Program-made: the position numbers and the translations under genes
Source: CBDCVY01 sp965223245
GTDB lineage: Bacteria; Nitrospinota; Nitrospinia; Nitrospinales; Nitrospinaceae
Length of the DNA stretch: 64,000 nucleotides
Reading direction: 5' to 3'
NCBI GenBank assembly: GCA_965223245.1
Contig: CBDCVY010000013.1
Coordinates: forward strand, 1-64,000
Notes under the pieces: generated by a model
What the model saw: only the letters and a program-made list of their open reading frames with translations
Databases searched by the model: none
Told to the model about the DNA's origin: nothing
Shown: positions 36,855 to 46,510 of the stretch, piece by piece
Layout: every line of letters starts with the position of its first letter
Numbering within the stretch: the stretch's first letter is position 1

Positions 36855-38042
36855 CTAAAAAACCAAATACGACTTTGGCGTATTTTTTTTCGTTATAGCA
36901 AAATAATGCCTGGCATCATCATTGATAATAGTAACCCTTCTATTCGAATAGGGTTCTTCAGGATGGAACAATTTTCCAACCCGAATAATTTGAGGGTCAA
37001 TTTCAACTACATCTATTTGAGAATGAGTTTTTCGGAGTGCTGCACTAACATCGTTACCGGTTCCTGCTCCAACAATTAAGATGGGTCCTTCTACAGAGTT
37101 ATTATCAGTTCTATAAGGATACTCATAAAGCCATCTCCATGATTTAAAAAACTCTTCTTCGTTATCTCTGTTGGCCAGGTTAATGATTAATTGATGGTAG
37201 TCATTATTGACCGAAACGTGATACCCGAATTTATCATCTAAGTTAACAATTTTCCCGGTTGAATTATCACGATATTCATTCATCTTTAGCAACTGAATTT
37301 TGTAGTAGGGGGACCATATGTAGTTTTGTTCAAACTTTGAACCAGCAAGCAAAGTGAAAACACAAAGAATTGCTGAGATAAGATAAATTTTCACATTTGG
37401 TTGAACAATCATAAATAACAAAATGAAACCGGTAAGAAACCAAAGGCTTGGCGGAAAATTATTAAATGATAATATGCCAAACAAAGCGATTCCTAAGACA
37501 CTTCCTCCAATTTCAAGGAAATAAGCCTTCAAAGGGGAAGTTTTTTTAAAAAATATTCCTAACATTTGTCCCAAAACTAAAAAAACCCCAATTACGGAGA
37601 TGAAACTGGTCGCCAGTAAAATCCAATAAGAAGCTTTTCCAGTAGGAACCCAATCCCTGAGATTTTCAGAATAGTCTGGAGTGCCTACACCACTGACACC
37701 CCATTGCCATATATATTCTGAAGTGCTATTTGGATTGTCGTGGGAAAAGGCTCCCAAGATAGGTCCAAGCATTAAGCAAAGGCAACAAATAGGAAACAAA
37801 AGCTTTTCAAGGGAAAACTTATAACGGGCCAATAAGGCACCAGCCCCTAATCCCAAAAATGTAGCGATCAAAATAAAGTTACTGAAATAAGCTACAATTC
37901 GAATACAAGACCCCATCCAGCGAATTAAAAGAAGCTCCCAAAATAAAATGGCAGCTCCACAAGCGAATAAAAGAAGTTCACCTTTTATCGATTTCTCATG
38001 TTCTACGGTGTTAATTTCTGAAATTGACTTCGCTTTAATCAT
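36855..38042 (-). CDS. N-terminal part of a frameshifted membrane spermidine-synthase-like protein
   Basis: 395 residues ending prematurely at the A8 tract. It has about eight hydrophobic segments in residues 20-240 (including GAAILFWELLLIRWMGS near 29), then a Rossmann-type methyltransferase/aminopropyltransferase core. In that core GAGTGNDVSAAL lies near 326, VVEIDPQII near 343 and NDDARHYFA near 368. After ITKKN the frame runs into a stop within 9 codons, while the missing half continues in the next frame. Only the joined product (35860-38042, about 725 residues) would be a complete protein. Substrate unknown. Confidence 0.8.
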   Translation of the reverse strand: MIKAKSISEINTVEHEKSIKGELLLFACGAAILFWELLLIRWMGSCIRIVAYFSNFILIATFLGLGAGALLARYKFSLEKLLFPICCLCLMLGPILGAFSHDNPNSTSEYIWQWGVSGVGTPDYSENLRDWVPTGKASYWILLATSFISVIGVFLVLGQMLGIFFKKTSPLKAYFLEIGGSVLGIALFGILSFNNFPPSLWFLTGFILLFMIVQPNVKIYLISAILCVFTLLAGSKFEQNYIWSPYYKIQLLKMNEYRDNSTGKIVNLDDKFGYHVSVNNDYHQLIINLANRDNEEEFFKSWRWLYEYPYRTDNNSVEGPILIVGAGTGNDVSAALRKTHSQIDVVEIDPQIIRVGKLFHPEEPYSNRRVTIINDDARHYFAITKKNTPKSYLVF

Positions 38043-38173
38043 GAATGGGTGCCTTTATTAGTAATATAGAAATTAATGGTTAATGTAATAATGCAATTGA
38101 AATGCATTTGTTTTTCAATAGGTTATGCGAGCTTTGTTGTGAATGCTTGATGAATTATTTTGGAAGGCTAACC

Positions 38174-38204
38174 AAAAAAGTTTGATTTAAAAATAGTTTA
38201 AATC
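38174..38204 (-). terminator. Probable intrinsic terminator at the end of cysDN
   Basis: On the minus strand, GATTTAAA and TTTAAATC form a perfect 8-bp stem with a 5-base loop, covering 38184-38204 and the cysN stop codon. TTTTTT follows at 38174-38179 after 4 bases. The stem is AT-rich, so the terminator would be weak, but its position fits the end of the transcript. Confidence 0.45.
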
Positions 38205-40024
38205 GAGTAATTGTGACCGGTGAGAATTTTTTTGTCTTTTAGAAAAGCGAGGATTTTTTCTACAGCGGTTTCGGGATCAGCCGCTTCCGACAGGGTCAAC
38301 ACAATTTCTGGTTTTCCTTTTGGAAATTGGTCATCGGTAACTTGTACTTCAATTAAAGGAGCAGGATGAACCAAAAGAGCAACGTTAGAATGGTCCTCCT
38401 GGTTAAATACATTGGACGTTGAAATTACCACATGACCAGCATCCACAAAGAGCTTGGCAACTTCACCAAACCTTCGGACAGCTTCACCGCCAGAAAAATA
38501 CTGTTCCCGGTCCATGTCAGCCCCAACTCCAAGTTGTATATTGCGACCATCCAGTAAATAACTTTGAAAGTTTTGATGAAAGAGCTTTTGCTCCAATTGG
38601 CCTGCTAAAGGTGCTTTCCCAACTCCGGCTTTCCCGGTTAGCAATATCATAGCGGGGAGATGGCCATTGCGATAGGCTCTCATATCAGAAGTGACGCTCC
38701 CTTTGACCCAATGGGAATCTCGGTATTCCGCCTCGTCGCGGATTCGATCAACTTCATCTAAAGGTGTGAAACCTGTAATAATACCGCCTCCACAAACATC
38801 ATATTCATCAACCAGAACAAATCTTCCTGTTTCGGAAATGTCATTGAAAATATCCAGAGCAATAGGTTGGCGAGTTTTTAGAGTTAATTCAGCAACATCA
38901 TTTTTTGCAATAAAGTTTTGGTCCGGTAAGGTTTCCAATGTTGAGGCATCAATGGCTTTTTTAAATTCTACGACTTCACATTCTACGTTTTGTGTCGTTA
39001 ATTTAATTTGATAGGTCATTCCTAATTCAAGATGCCTTTTGCCCATCCAGAACACATTCGCGTCAAATGTGGTGGTTACTTGGGGTGGATTTTCCCCTAA
39101 TGAAGCAATTTCTCCGCGCTCGACAAAAATCTGTTCTTGAAGACAAATCCCAACGGATTGCTCCGCTTGTACAGAAGTAGGTAAACTAGGAACGCTCCAA
39201 GCCTCAATTGATTTAATTATGCTGGATTTTTGTGACGGAAAAAAAATAACTCTGTCACCGATTTTAGCCTGTCCCGATTCGACTCGCCCGGCAATGATCC
39301 GTCGGTCATCAAATTTGTAAACATCTTGGACTGGGAGACGAAAGGGTTGATTAACTTGAGGTAATTTCTCCTCAAACTGATCCAACTTTTCCAAAACAGT
39401 CGGCCCCTTATACCAATCCATATGTTCTGAGGTTTTGGCAATGTTTTCACCTAACTTTGCTGATACGGGAATGAAAGCATTGGGCTCCACGCCAATGCTA
39501 TTTAGAAAGTTGGTATATTCTGTTTTTATCTTGAAATAGGTTTCAGCATCATAGTCCACTAAATCCATTTTATTGACAACCACTGCTACTTGAGTTAAGC
39601 CCAATAAATGAAGGATGTATCCATGCCGACGAGATTGCTCTTGGACACCCTCATAAGCATCGATCAGCAATATAGCACCTTCGGCGTTGGCTGCCCCTGT
39701 GACCATATTTTTCAAAAATTCTTTGTGGCCGGGAGCATCGATAATGACATAAGGTCTTTTTTCGGTTTTGAAAAAGATTTGTGAGGTGTCAATGGTGATT
39801 CCTTGCTCTTGCTCTTCTTCTAAAGCATCGAGCAAAAAGGCAAATTCGAAAGCTTTGCCCTGTTGATCACAAATATCCTTGACGAAGTCCAATTTTCCGG
39901 TCGGCAGACTGTTTGTATCCGCCATGAGGCGACCCACAAGAGTGGATTTGCCATGATCGACATGACCGACGATGACCAAACGCATTTGTTTGGCAATGAG
40001 CTGTTGATGGCCGTTATTTCCCAT
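38198..40024 (-). CDS. cysN: Sulfate adenylyltransferase large subunit CysN fused to a degenerate APS-kinase domain
   Basis: 608 residues. The EF-Tu-like GTPase domain has GHVDHGKST near 20, DAPGHKEF near 96 and NKMD near 151, followed by two beta-barrel domains (to about 450). A C-terminal CysC-like domain (about 459-608) follows. In it the Walker A reads GKAGVGKAP (464-472), with Ala471 where Ser/Thr is needed, and DGDN reads DGRN (492-495). Family knowledge: CysN drives CysD by GTP hydrolysis to make adenylylsulfate, and the CysNC fusion normally also makes PAPS. The kinase half may therefore be inactive. It overlaps cysD by 1 bp. Confidence 0.93.
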   Translation of the reverse strand: MGNNGHQQLIAKQMRLVIVGHVDHGKSTLVGRLMADTNSLPTGKLDFVKDICDQQGKAFEFAFLLDALEEEQEQGITIDTSQIFFKTEKRPYVIIDAPGHKEFLKNMVTGAANAEGAILLIDAYEGVQEQSRRHGYILHLLGLTQVAVVVNKMDLVDYDAETYFKIKTEYTNFLNSIGVEPNAFIPVSAKLGENIAKTSEHMDWYKGPTVLEKLDQFEEKLPQVNQPFRLPVQDVYKFDDRRIIAGRVESGQAKIGDRVIFFPSQKSSIIKSIEAWSVPSLPTSVQAEQSVGICLQEQIFVERGEIASLGENPPQVTTTFDANVFWMGKRHLELGMTYQIKLTTQNVECEVVEFKKAIDASTLETLPDQNFIAKNDVAELTLKTRQPIALDIFNDISETGRFVLVDEYDVCGGGIITGFTPLDEVDRIRDEAEYRDSHWVKGSVTSDMRAYRNGHLPAMILLTGKAGVGKAPLAGQLEQKLFHQNFQSYLLDGRNIQLGVGADMDREQYFSGGEAVRRFGEVAKLFVDAGHVVISTSNVFNQEDHSNVALLVHPAPLIEVQVTDDQFPKGKPEIVLTLSEAADPETAVEKILAFLKDKKILTGHNYSI

Positions 40025-40824
40025 TACATATAACCTCTGGCCCTCAACTTTTGCATTGCATAAGTATTCTCTTGATCTTGCGCCCGACCTGATCGTTCCG
40101 ACACGGTGGTGGCTTTTAATTCCTCAATGATTTCCTTCACGTTTTTGGCATTGGATTCGATGGACCCTGTGCAAGGGGCACAGCCTAAAGATCGATAGCG
40201 ACGACCTTCTTTAGAAAAATATAGGTCAATTATAGGAATATTTTCTCTTTCGATATATTCCCAAACATTAACTTCCGTCCAATGTAATAAAGGATGGATT
40301 CTAATATGGGTTCCATCCGCAAAGGTAGTTTTAAATTGGTCCCATAATTCTGGAGGTTGATCCTTAAAATTCCATTCAAAATTTTTATCCCTTGGAGAAA
40401 AGTAACGTTCTTTAGCTCGTGTTCCTTCCTCATCACGACGAATTCCTAAAATTAGGCCCGTATAACCTTCCTTTTCCATACATATTTGAAGCCCCTGGGT
40501 TTTTAAAGCCTCACAACAGACGATACGGCCCATTTCGTGGTTCATCCCTTCTTCAAGAGCCTTTTTATTTTGGCCAACCACCAAATTCAGCTTCCATTCT
40601 TTAGCATAACGATCTCTATATTCAATCATTTGGGGAATTTTATAACTTGTATCGATATGAACAAGCGGGATCGGACAATTGCCGAAAAAAGCTTTGCGGG
40701 CCAGCCAAAGTAAAACTGTGGAGTCTTTTCCTATGGACCACAGCATGGCCAGATTTTTGAAGTTTTTGTAGGCTTCACGCAAAATATAGATACTTTGGTT
40801 TTCCAATTCGCTTAAATGATCCAT
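40024..40824 (-). CDS. cysD: Sulfate adenylyltransferase small subunit CysD
   Basis: 266 residues. The PP-loop is WSIGKDSTVLLWLARKAF near 29-46, then VHIDTSYKIPQM near 55, LGIRRDEEGTRAKER near 126 and the C-terminal LGCAPCTGSI near 215. It ends ENTYAMQKLRARGYM like other CysD proteins. Family knowledge: ATP sulfurylase catalytic subunit that makes adenylylsulfate with CysN. It is the first gene of the cysDN pair, with TAATG coupling. Confidence 0.96.
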   Translation of the reverse strand: MDHLSELENQSIYILREAYKNFKNLAMLWSIGKDSTVLLWLARKAFFGNCPIPLVHIDTSYKIPQMIEYRDRYAKEWKLNLVVGQNKKALEEGMNHEMGRIVCCEALKTQGLQICMEKEGYTGLILGIRRDEEGTRAKERYFSPRDKNFEWNFKDQPPELWDQFKTTFADGTHIRIHPLLHWTEVNVWEYIERENIPIIDLYFSKEGRRYRSLGCAPCTGSIESNAKNVKEIIEELKATTVSERSGRAQDQENTYAMQKLRARGYM

Positions 40825-40930
40825 TGTTTCAAAGTTTTCCTAAATTTCATGGGTTTGTATGCACACACTTTATCCTTTTAAGCCAATAGAATCAAGGGAA
40901 TTGACTAAAAAGAAATTAAAAATTCTGTTT

Positions 40931-42487
40931 TTAATTATCTTGAAACTTTTCAACGATTTGTGGGAACTTACAGCGCATGCAATTATTTTCATTTTTGGTA
41001 CAGAAATCTTGATAAATTTGCATTAAGCCTTGAGTCTGGCGGTCGCTTGTTAGCGGTTTCAACATTTGTTCTTTATTTCCCAATAAAAATCTTTTCATAA
41101 ATCGAATCCACTTATTGTCTGCAGGGGGTTTTGGTGTAGAAAATATTTCGCTAAGTATGGCCTCCAGTACATTTGATTTACTTGCACGAGCATAAATGAG
41201 GCCTATAGGCAGTAAAATATTAATTATTACTTCCCGAGAACGGTCAGGACCGATTAACTTTTGCGAAGTTTTTAGGTTTTTTCCTCCTAAAATATAATGC
41301 CGACTCCAGTAATCGTCTGCCTCAATACAAAAAAAAGTGAAACATTTATTAATTGCAGCTTTTTTTTCTTTGGAATTTTTCTTAAGAGGATCCACTTCCT
41401 TTAGGATTTCCAAACAATTAGCAAATAAACCTGATTCCCAGTTCCTTAAAAGAAGATGACTGAATCCGGAAATTCGTCGGTAAGGAAAATTAGCGGGACG
41501 CATTTTCCCGAATTTCCACTCCTTAAACTGCATAATTTTATCTTCAAGGTCCGAGGAGTGATTTTCCCAAACGGACTTCAATTGTGAAAAATAATCTTTG
41601 GCATCAGTATCAAATGACCTTGAAGGCTCTTGAGAAAAATCTATAATATTAGACACTCCAAATAGTAAGGCCTGTATTTGCAAAAGTCTTTCTTCCTTGG
41701 TTTTAGCGAGTTCTGTTCTCCTTTTCAATTCTTCTAAGGGAAGTGATTCCGCTAAAGTTCGGAAGGCAATTTTATTATTGGGATAACCCATGGCTTCTGC
41801 GACACCTTCATAAAAAACCTGCTCGTAGCCTTTTATAATGATTCTGTCATGAAAACGATCCATTTTAGTTTGAATGCGTGCATCCCCGGCATTATTTAAT
41901 AACGAAGTAAATTTTTGTTGAGAAAGTCGTGAAAGGGGTTTGTAGCATAACCCATAGTTAAATTGATTTAAAAGGGGATAGCTTTCAAAGTCTAATTCTT
42001 CATTGAGTTGGAGGATGCCTTTCTTTAAGTAGCTTTTTAACTCCAATTCAAAGATATGTGGACGCGATAGATTTTCTTTGCTCTCTTTTTTCCGAGGTAA
42101 CCTGGAAGATGAATTTCTTTGTTTCCATAAAAATACATGCAAGATGACATTATCATATTCATTGTTTTTAGAATGTCCATGAGACTTCCAATCGGTTCCA
42201 TAAATATGCAACTCAACGTCACCTTCATATAGTTCTCCTTCAATTCGAATAGCGGCACTTTTAAAATCAGGACCACTTCCAAAGTTCCAATATCCCGGGA
42301 AAACGACTTCCAATGACTTCCCATCCGTAGTTTTAAGCTCCTGTGATTTTAATAGTTGATCATTCCAAACACAACGGATGACCTTTTCAGGAACTCTGGA
42401 TTCTTCCTCTTCCTGGACTTCTGAATATAAATAAAGCTGTGTAAATTTATGGTATAGAGTGGAAAAGTAGACCTGAGGCGAAATCAT
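40931..42487 (-). CDS. DUF2851 family protein
   Basis: 518 residues. It has the family's N-terminal signature: VIRCVWNDQLLKSQEL near 36, FPGYWNFGSGPDFKSAAIRI near 63, EGDVELHIYGTDWKSHGHS near 88 and NVILHVFLW near 112. The end holds a cysteine cluster CTKNENNCMRC. Family knowledge: uncharacterised proteins in Bacteroidota, Chlorobiota and related groups. The fold hints at a nuclease-like core, which I cannot confirm. It overlaps the cysS stop by 4 bp, so the two are translationally coupled. Confidence 0.86.
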   Translation of the reverse strand: MISPQVYFSTLYHKFTQLYLYSEVQEEEESRVPEKVIRCVWNDQLLKSQELKTTDGKSLEVVFPGYWNFGSGPDFKSAAIRIEGELYEGDVELHIYGTDWKSHGHSKNNEYDNVILHVFLWKQRNSSSRLPRKKESKENLSRPHIFELELKSYLKKGILQLNEELDFESYPLLNQFNYGLCYKPLSRLSQQKFTSLLNNAGDARIQTKMDRFHDRIIIKGYEQVFYEGVAEAMGYPNNKIAFRTLAESLPLEELKRRTELAKTKEERLLQIQALLFGVSNIIDFSQEPSRSFDTDAKDYFSQLKSVWENHSSDLEDKIMQFKEWKFGKMRPANFPYRRISGFSHLLLRNWESGLFANCLEILKEVDPLKKNSKEKKAAINKCFTFFCIEADDYWSRHYILGGKNLKTSQKLIGPDRSREVIINILLPIGLIYARASKSNVLEAILSEIFSTPKPPADNKWIRFMKRFLLGNKEQMLKPLTSDRQTQGLMQIYQDFCTKNENNCMRCKFPQIVEKFQDN

Positions 42488-43935
42488 TTTATTTTCCAGG
42501 TCGTACCGGAAGGAGAATCTTCTATAATGACTCCCATTTTTGTCAATTCATCTCGGCACTGGTCTGCTTTTTTAAATTCTTTTGATTTGCGAGCGGTGGT
42601 TCTTTGTTCGATTAAAGATTCTATTTTATTTACATCTAACCCCGTTGATTTAATTCGTAACTCTAAAGTATCTGCAAGATAGTCTCCTGGTTTTCGTAAA
42701 AACAGTCCAAGGAGTTGGCCACAGTATTTAAGTGTTTTTGTTGATAGGTCAAATGTTTCCCATTCATCCTCGCCAGGTGTTTTTTTAGCTAATATTTTAT
42801 TTAAATTACGTAATTCTTCATTGAGATGCGCTAATACAATTGCTGTATTAAAGTCATCGTTCATCGCAAGTTCTAACTTTTGTGTTAAGGGTTGTTTCCG
42901 GAGTAAATCCCGATGCTCCGGGGTAGATGCAAAGTTTAGTTCACCTCGAATTTTTTCAGCCTGTGCAAAGAACTCATAAAAACGATTAAGTACCTTAGAA
43001 GCTTCCTCTAAATTTTGATCTGAAAAATCTATAGGGCTTCTATAATGATTACTGATTAAAAAAAGACGCAATGATTCAGGATGGTATTTTTCTAAAATGT
43101 CACGAATGGTGAAAAAATTTCCCAGAGATTTTGACATTTTTTCTTTGTTGATATTTACGAAGCCGTTGTGTATCCAATAATTTACCGGTGGCTTGCCGGT
43201 GAAACCGCAAGATTGTGCAACTTCATTTTCATGATGCGGAAATACTAAATCTTTACCTCCACCATGAATATCAAACTGTTCACCAAGGTATTCATAACTC
43301 ATGGCGGAACATTCAATATGCCAACCTGGTCGTCCAGGCCCCCAGGGACTTTCCCAGGAGGGTTCTCCAGGTTTACTGCGTTTCCAAAGAGCAAAATCTA
43401 AAGGATCTTTCTTGTGTTCTCCAATTTCAACACGTGCTCCAGCAACTAGATCATCGAGGTTTCTGCCTGATAGTTTACCGTAATCCTCAAAAGAGCGAAC
43501 AGAATAATAAACATCTCCGTCTGATTCGTAAGCTTTTCCTTGATCCACAAGAGAAGAAACCATTTTTAACATGGTATTAATGTGTTCAGTCGCTTTAGGT
43601 TCTTGAGTAGGAGCTTCAATATTTAATTGGCCCATATCCTGATAAAAAGCTTCAATGTATTTTTCTGTCACTTCCTTCCAAGTAATATTTTCTTCTTGGG
43701 CTCGTTTAATAATTTTATCGTCGATGTCTGTAAAATTTCGAACATAAGAAACATTGAAATCTAAATGCTTTAGATACCTAAAAATAGTGTCGAATACGAT
43801 TGCCGCTCTTGCGTGTCCTACATGACAGTAGTCATAAACCGTGACACCACAAACATACATATTCACTTTTCCATTGTTAATGGGGGTGAAGTCTTCTTTG
43901 GATAAGGTGAGAGTGTTAAATATACGCAAGCCCAT
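42484..43935 (-). CDS. cysS: Cysteine-tRNA ligase
   Basis: 483 residues. The class I HIGH-type motif is HVGHARA near 37, with KMSKSLGNF near 270 and zinc ligands Cys29 (VCGVTVYD), Cys213 and the FPHHENEVAQS stretch near 235. The DALR-type helical C-terminus is present. Family knowledge: charges tRNA-Cys. The downstream DUF2851 gene starts in an ATGA overlap. Confidence 0.97.
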   Translation of the reverse strand: MGLRIFNTLTLSKEDFTPINNGKVNMYVCGVTVYDYCHVGHARAAIVFDTIFRYLKHLDFNVSYVRNFTDIDDKIIKRAQEENITWKEVTEKYIEAFYQDMGQLNIEAPTQEPKATEHINTMLKMVSSLVDQGKAYESDGDVYYSVRSFEDYGKLSGRNLDDLVAGARVEIGEHKKDPLDFALWKRSKPGEPSWESPWGPGRPGWHIECSAMSYEYLGEQFDIHGGGKDLVFPHHENEVAQSCGFTGKPPVNYWIHNGFVNINKEKMSKSLGNFFTIRDILEKYHPESLRLFLISNHYRSPIDFSDQNLEEASKVLNRFYEFFAQAEKIRGELNFASTPEHRDLLRKQPLTQKLELAMNDDFNTAIVLAHLNEELRNLNKILAKKTPGEDEWETFDLSTKTLKYCGQLLGLFLRKPGDYLADTLELRIKSTGLDVNKIESLIEQRTTARKSKEFKKADQCRDELTKMGVIIEDSPSGTTWKIK

Positions 43936-43996
43936 GAGTCACAAATTACCATTCCTCATTAGTAAAATCAAATCGGTTAAATAATGAAAATTTTGA

Positions 43997-45976
43997 TTAG
44001 GGGGTGGGATTTAATCGATTTTTTAATTCTTGAACATTGTTCCGTAATTGTGCGATCACTCGATCGGCCTCAAATTTTAAGGACTCCTCACTGGGATTTT
44101 GTTTTTTATTTAAACCCGAGATTTGTTTGCGGATAGAGTCTAATTGGCTTTCTATGAGTTCACTCCGTTTTTCACTAAAACTTTTAGAGATAGCTCCTTT
44201 AAGGCCTGCACCATCATAATACTTGGTGATTGCAATTAGCATTCGTTTTCTTGACAGATATTTTTTCCCATCTTTCCAGGCTCGAATTGCTTTGCTGACT
44301 TCTTCCTCAATATTATCGACTACCAGATTATAATCAGTTTCATCCACTAAATCATGTACTTCGTCAGGTTTGGAAATCGATTCGATAGCAATATCTAAGG
44401 TTTGGTCCACTCCGGTCAAAGATACTCCTTTAGCATGTTTTTGGACTTCTTCAGGAAACAGTCGAGGATGCCATAATGTCATTATGTATTCCTGGCTTTT
44501 TACTTTATCAAAATGGAATTCTCCTTTCTCGTTCGTTTGAGCAAAATACCCATTAGGAGCTACAAATAAAGTCCCAAGCATGTCTTTGTGCATATTGCAG
44601 CGCAGAATTACGGGTCCGGGTTGTGACAGCCTGATTTCTTTCCCGGTTCCTGCGGCCATGGCGCCTAGATTGAATTGATTGTTTAGAGACTTAGAATAAA
44701 TGTTATGTACTTCTCGATCATCGTTTATGAAAGTAATGGTAGAACCAACCATCACCACAGAATTATTGGGGACGAATTGCATATTTCGCTGGAAGATTTT
44801 AATTTTTTGCGATGTTTGATCCGGAACTTTTAGTTTGTTGGTTGTTTCGAGATAAATTACGCCGCGAGAGTCTACCGGTTGCCCATTGATAGTTGCAGTG
44901 CCTTTTATATTTGTAATGGGGTTGACAATTTTTGCTGCGGATCCATCCGATCCCTCTTGTTTATGGTCAGAGCCCTCTTCCTTTTTCGTTTTTTCGTCGA
45001 GCTTGGCTGTTGTTGTTTCTTTTTGCTTATCAGATTTCTTAGGAGAGGGTTTGAGAGGAGCTTTTTTCATTCCTTTTCCGGGGTTTTTTAATCCCATGGC
45101 AGTTAAAAACTGAACAACAAAAGGTTTTTCATACTGTTTGTCTAGCTCAATCGCTTTTTGAAAATGGGGAGCAGCTTTCTCAAATTTTTTCTGTAAACTT
45201 CTGACAATTCCAAGGTTGAAATGGCCTTGCGCAAAGTCGTCCTTAATTTTTAAAGCTTTCACATAGTTCGCTTCTTCATTCTTAAAATCTTTTTTTAATC
45301 CATAGCTTTTTCCTAAATAATTATATGCAAGATAATGTTTAGGATCGAGTTCGACGGTTTTTTTAAACAGTTTGATAGCCTCATCAGATTTTTTTTCATG
45401 TAAACGGGATAGGCCCCAATTAAAAGTAATTTCTGAATCGTTAGGGGCTAATTGTAGCGCTTTCTCGAAGCGTTTATTAGCGCCTTTGAATTTTTTTTGC
45501 ATTCGAAGAGACGCTCCCCAAATCGAATAAACTTCAGGAGAGTTTGGACTTAATTCAGCGGCTTTTTCAAACTGGACATCAGCCAATTCATATTTGCCTT
45601 TTTCTGTGAGTTCCATTCCTTTTGAAATAAACTGTAATGCTTCAGGAGAAATTGCGGTTTTTGACTTTGGATCCTCAAAAGGCTTTTCTGGAGTTTTTGG
45701 TTCTTCTTTATCTTTTAGGTTTTTCGTAGACTCTGTTAGTTGCGTTTTTGTGGAAGATTTTTCACTCTTTATATCTGAGGATAAAGGTTTTTCATTTTTG
45801 GTACTTTCAAGGGTTGCTGCAGTTTTTTTGAATTTATTGTAGGGTTCCAGTTTGTTTTTGGGGAGCGTAAAAGTAATCAGCCCCCAAACCAAGAGACCGG
45901 TTGCAACCAAGCCCAAAACCACCTTGACCAAGGAAGTAGGTGATGAAGTATTTTTAGATTCTCTGTTAAGTCCCAT
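43997..45976 (-). CDS. Membrane-anchored TPR protein with a blue-copper (cupredoxin) domain
   Basis: 659 residues. A single N-terminal membrane helix lies at about 17-37, followed by a charged low-complexity linker (50-110). About five TPR units follow (112-285), then a second Lys/Ser/Glu-rich linker (300-350). The cupredoxin domain (about 355-475) has type 1 copper ligands His424 (EVHNIY), Cys460, His463 and Met466 (CNMHKDM), with C-x2-H-x2-M spacing. A carboxypeptidase-regulatory-like module (475-535) and a helical tail end it. Inferred: a periplasm-facing electron carrier or copper-binding scaffold. It lies upstream of cysS on the same strand. Confidence 0.85.
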   Translation of the reverse strand: MGLNRESKNTSSPTSLVKVVLGLVATGLLVWGLITFTLPKNKLEPYNKFKKTAATLESTKNEKPLSSDIKSEKSSTKTQLTESTKNLKDKEEPKTPEKPFEDPKSKTAISPEALQFISKGMELTEKGKYELADVQFEKAAELSPNSPEVYSIWGASLRMQKKFKGANKRFEKALQLAPNDSEITFNWGLSRLHEKKSDEAIKLFKKTVELDPKHYLAYNYLGKSYGLKKDFKNEEANYVKALKIKDDFAQGHFNLGIVRSLQKKFEKAAPHFQKAIELDKQYEKPFVVQFLTAMGLKNPGKGMKKAPLKPSPKKSDKQKETTTAKLDEKTKKEEGSDHKQEGSDGSAAKIVNPITNIKGTATINGQPVDSRGVIYLETTNKLKVPDQTSQKIKIFQRNMQFVPNNSVVMVGSTITFINDDREVHNIYSKSLNNQFNLGAMAAGTGKEIRLSQPGPVILRCNMHKDMLGTLFVAPNGYFAQTNEKGEFHFDKVKSQEYIMTLWHPRLFPEEVQKHAKGVSLTGVDQTLDIAIESISKPDEVHDLVDETDYNLVVDNIEEEVSKAIRAWKDGKKYLSRKRMLIAITKYYDGAGLKGAISKSFSEKRSELIESQLDSIRKQISGLNKKQNPSEESLKFEADRVIAQLRNNVQELKNRLNPTP

Positions 45977-46090
45977 TTAATTGGCCCTAATTGCAAAATA
46001 AGTTAAGAATAAAATAGAGTGGGTTTTCAAAATAATATTCCCGCAAAATTGATTTATTGCTTCTACCTCGAGCAAAATTTAGGTTGAAAA

Positions 46091-46339
46091 TTAAAGTTCA
46101 GACCGAAGCCGAGGAATGGGTAATTTAAAAATATCTTTATTTGGATAATCTTTAATGGTCGCGGGATTAGAAGAGTCTTTTGAAGACCCCTGAACTTTTG
46201 AGGCAAATGTAGAAAACTGGTAATTTACCCGCGATGACCCGCAAACTTCACAGGTCGTTTCCTCTTTATTTGTAGAAGCGGATTGCAGAAGAGTGAACGG
46301 CTTCTGACAATCTTCACAAAAATATTCGTATAAAGGCAT
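46091..46339 (-). CDS. FmdB-family zinc ribbon protein
   Basis: 82 residues from ATG 46339; a TTG at 46375 would add a 12-residue tail and is not needed. It has the typical FmdB start MPLYEYFCEDCQKPF and two CxxC pairs (CEDC and CEVC), with VNYQFSTFASKVQGSS after. Family knowledge: FmdB-like zinc ribbons are presumed regulators of C1 or amide metabolism, but most are uncharacterised. No linked operon partner is seen. Confidence 0.88.
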   Translation of the reverse strand: MPLYEYFCEDCQKPFTLLQSASTNKEETTCEVCGSSRVNYQFSTFASKVQGSSKDSSNPATIKDYPNKDIFKLPIPRLRSEL

Positions 46340-46510
46340 TAAATAAGTCTTTTCTATAAAAATCTTTAGTTGCAAAGTTTTGAATATTAGGATTTAATCA
46401 TAGCTCCAATTGGCCTGTCAATTGTATTTTCCTCTAGATTGAAGGTCGGCAAGGCTTCTTTAAGCCGTTATTTCCCAATTTCAATACTTTCCGGGTTTAC
46501 AGAAGGTTCC

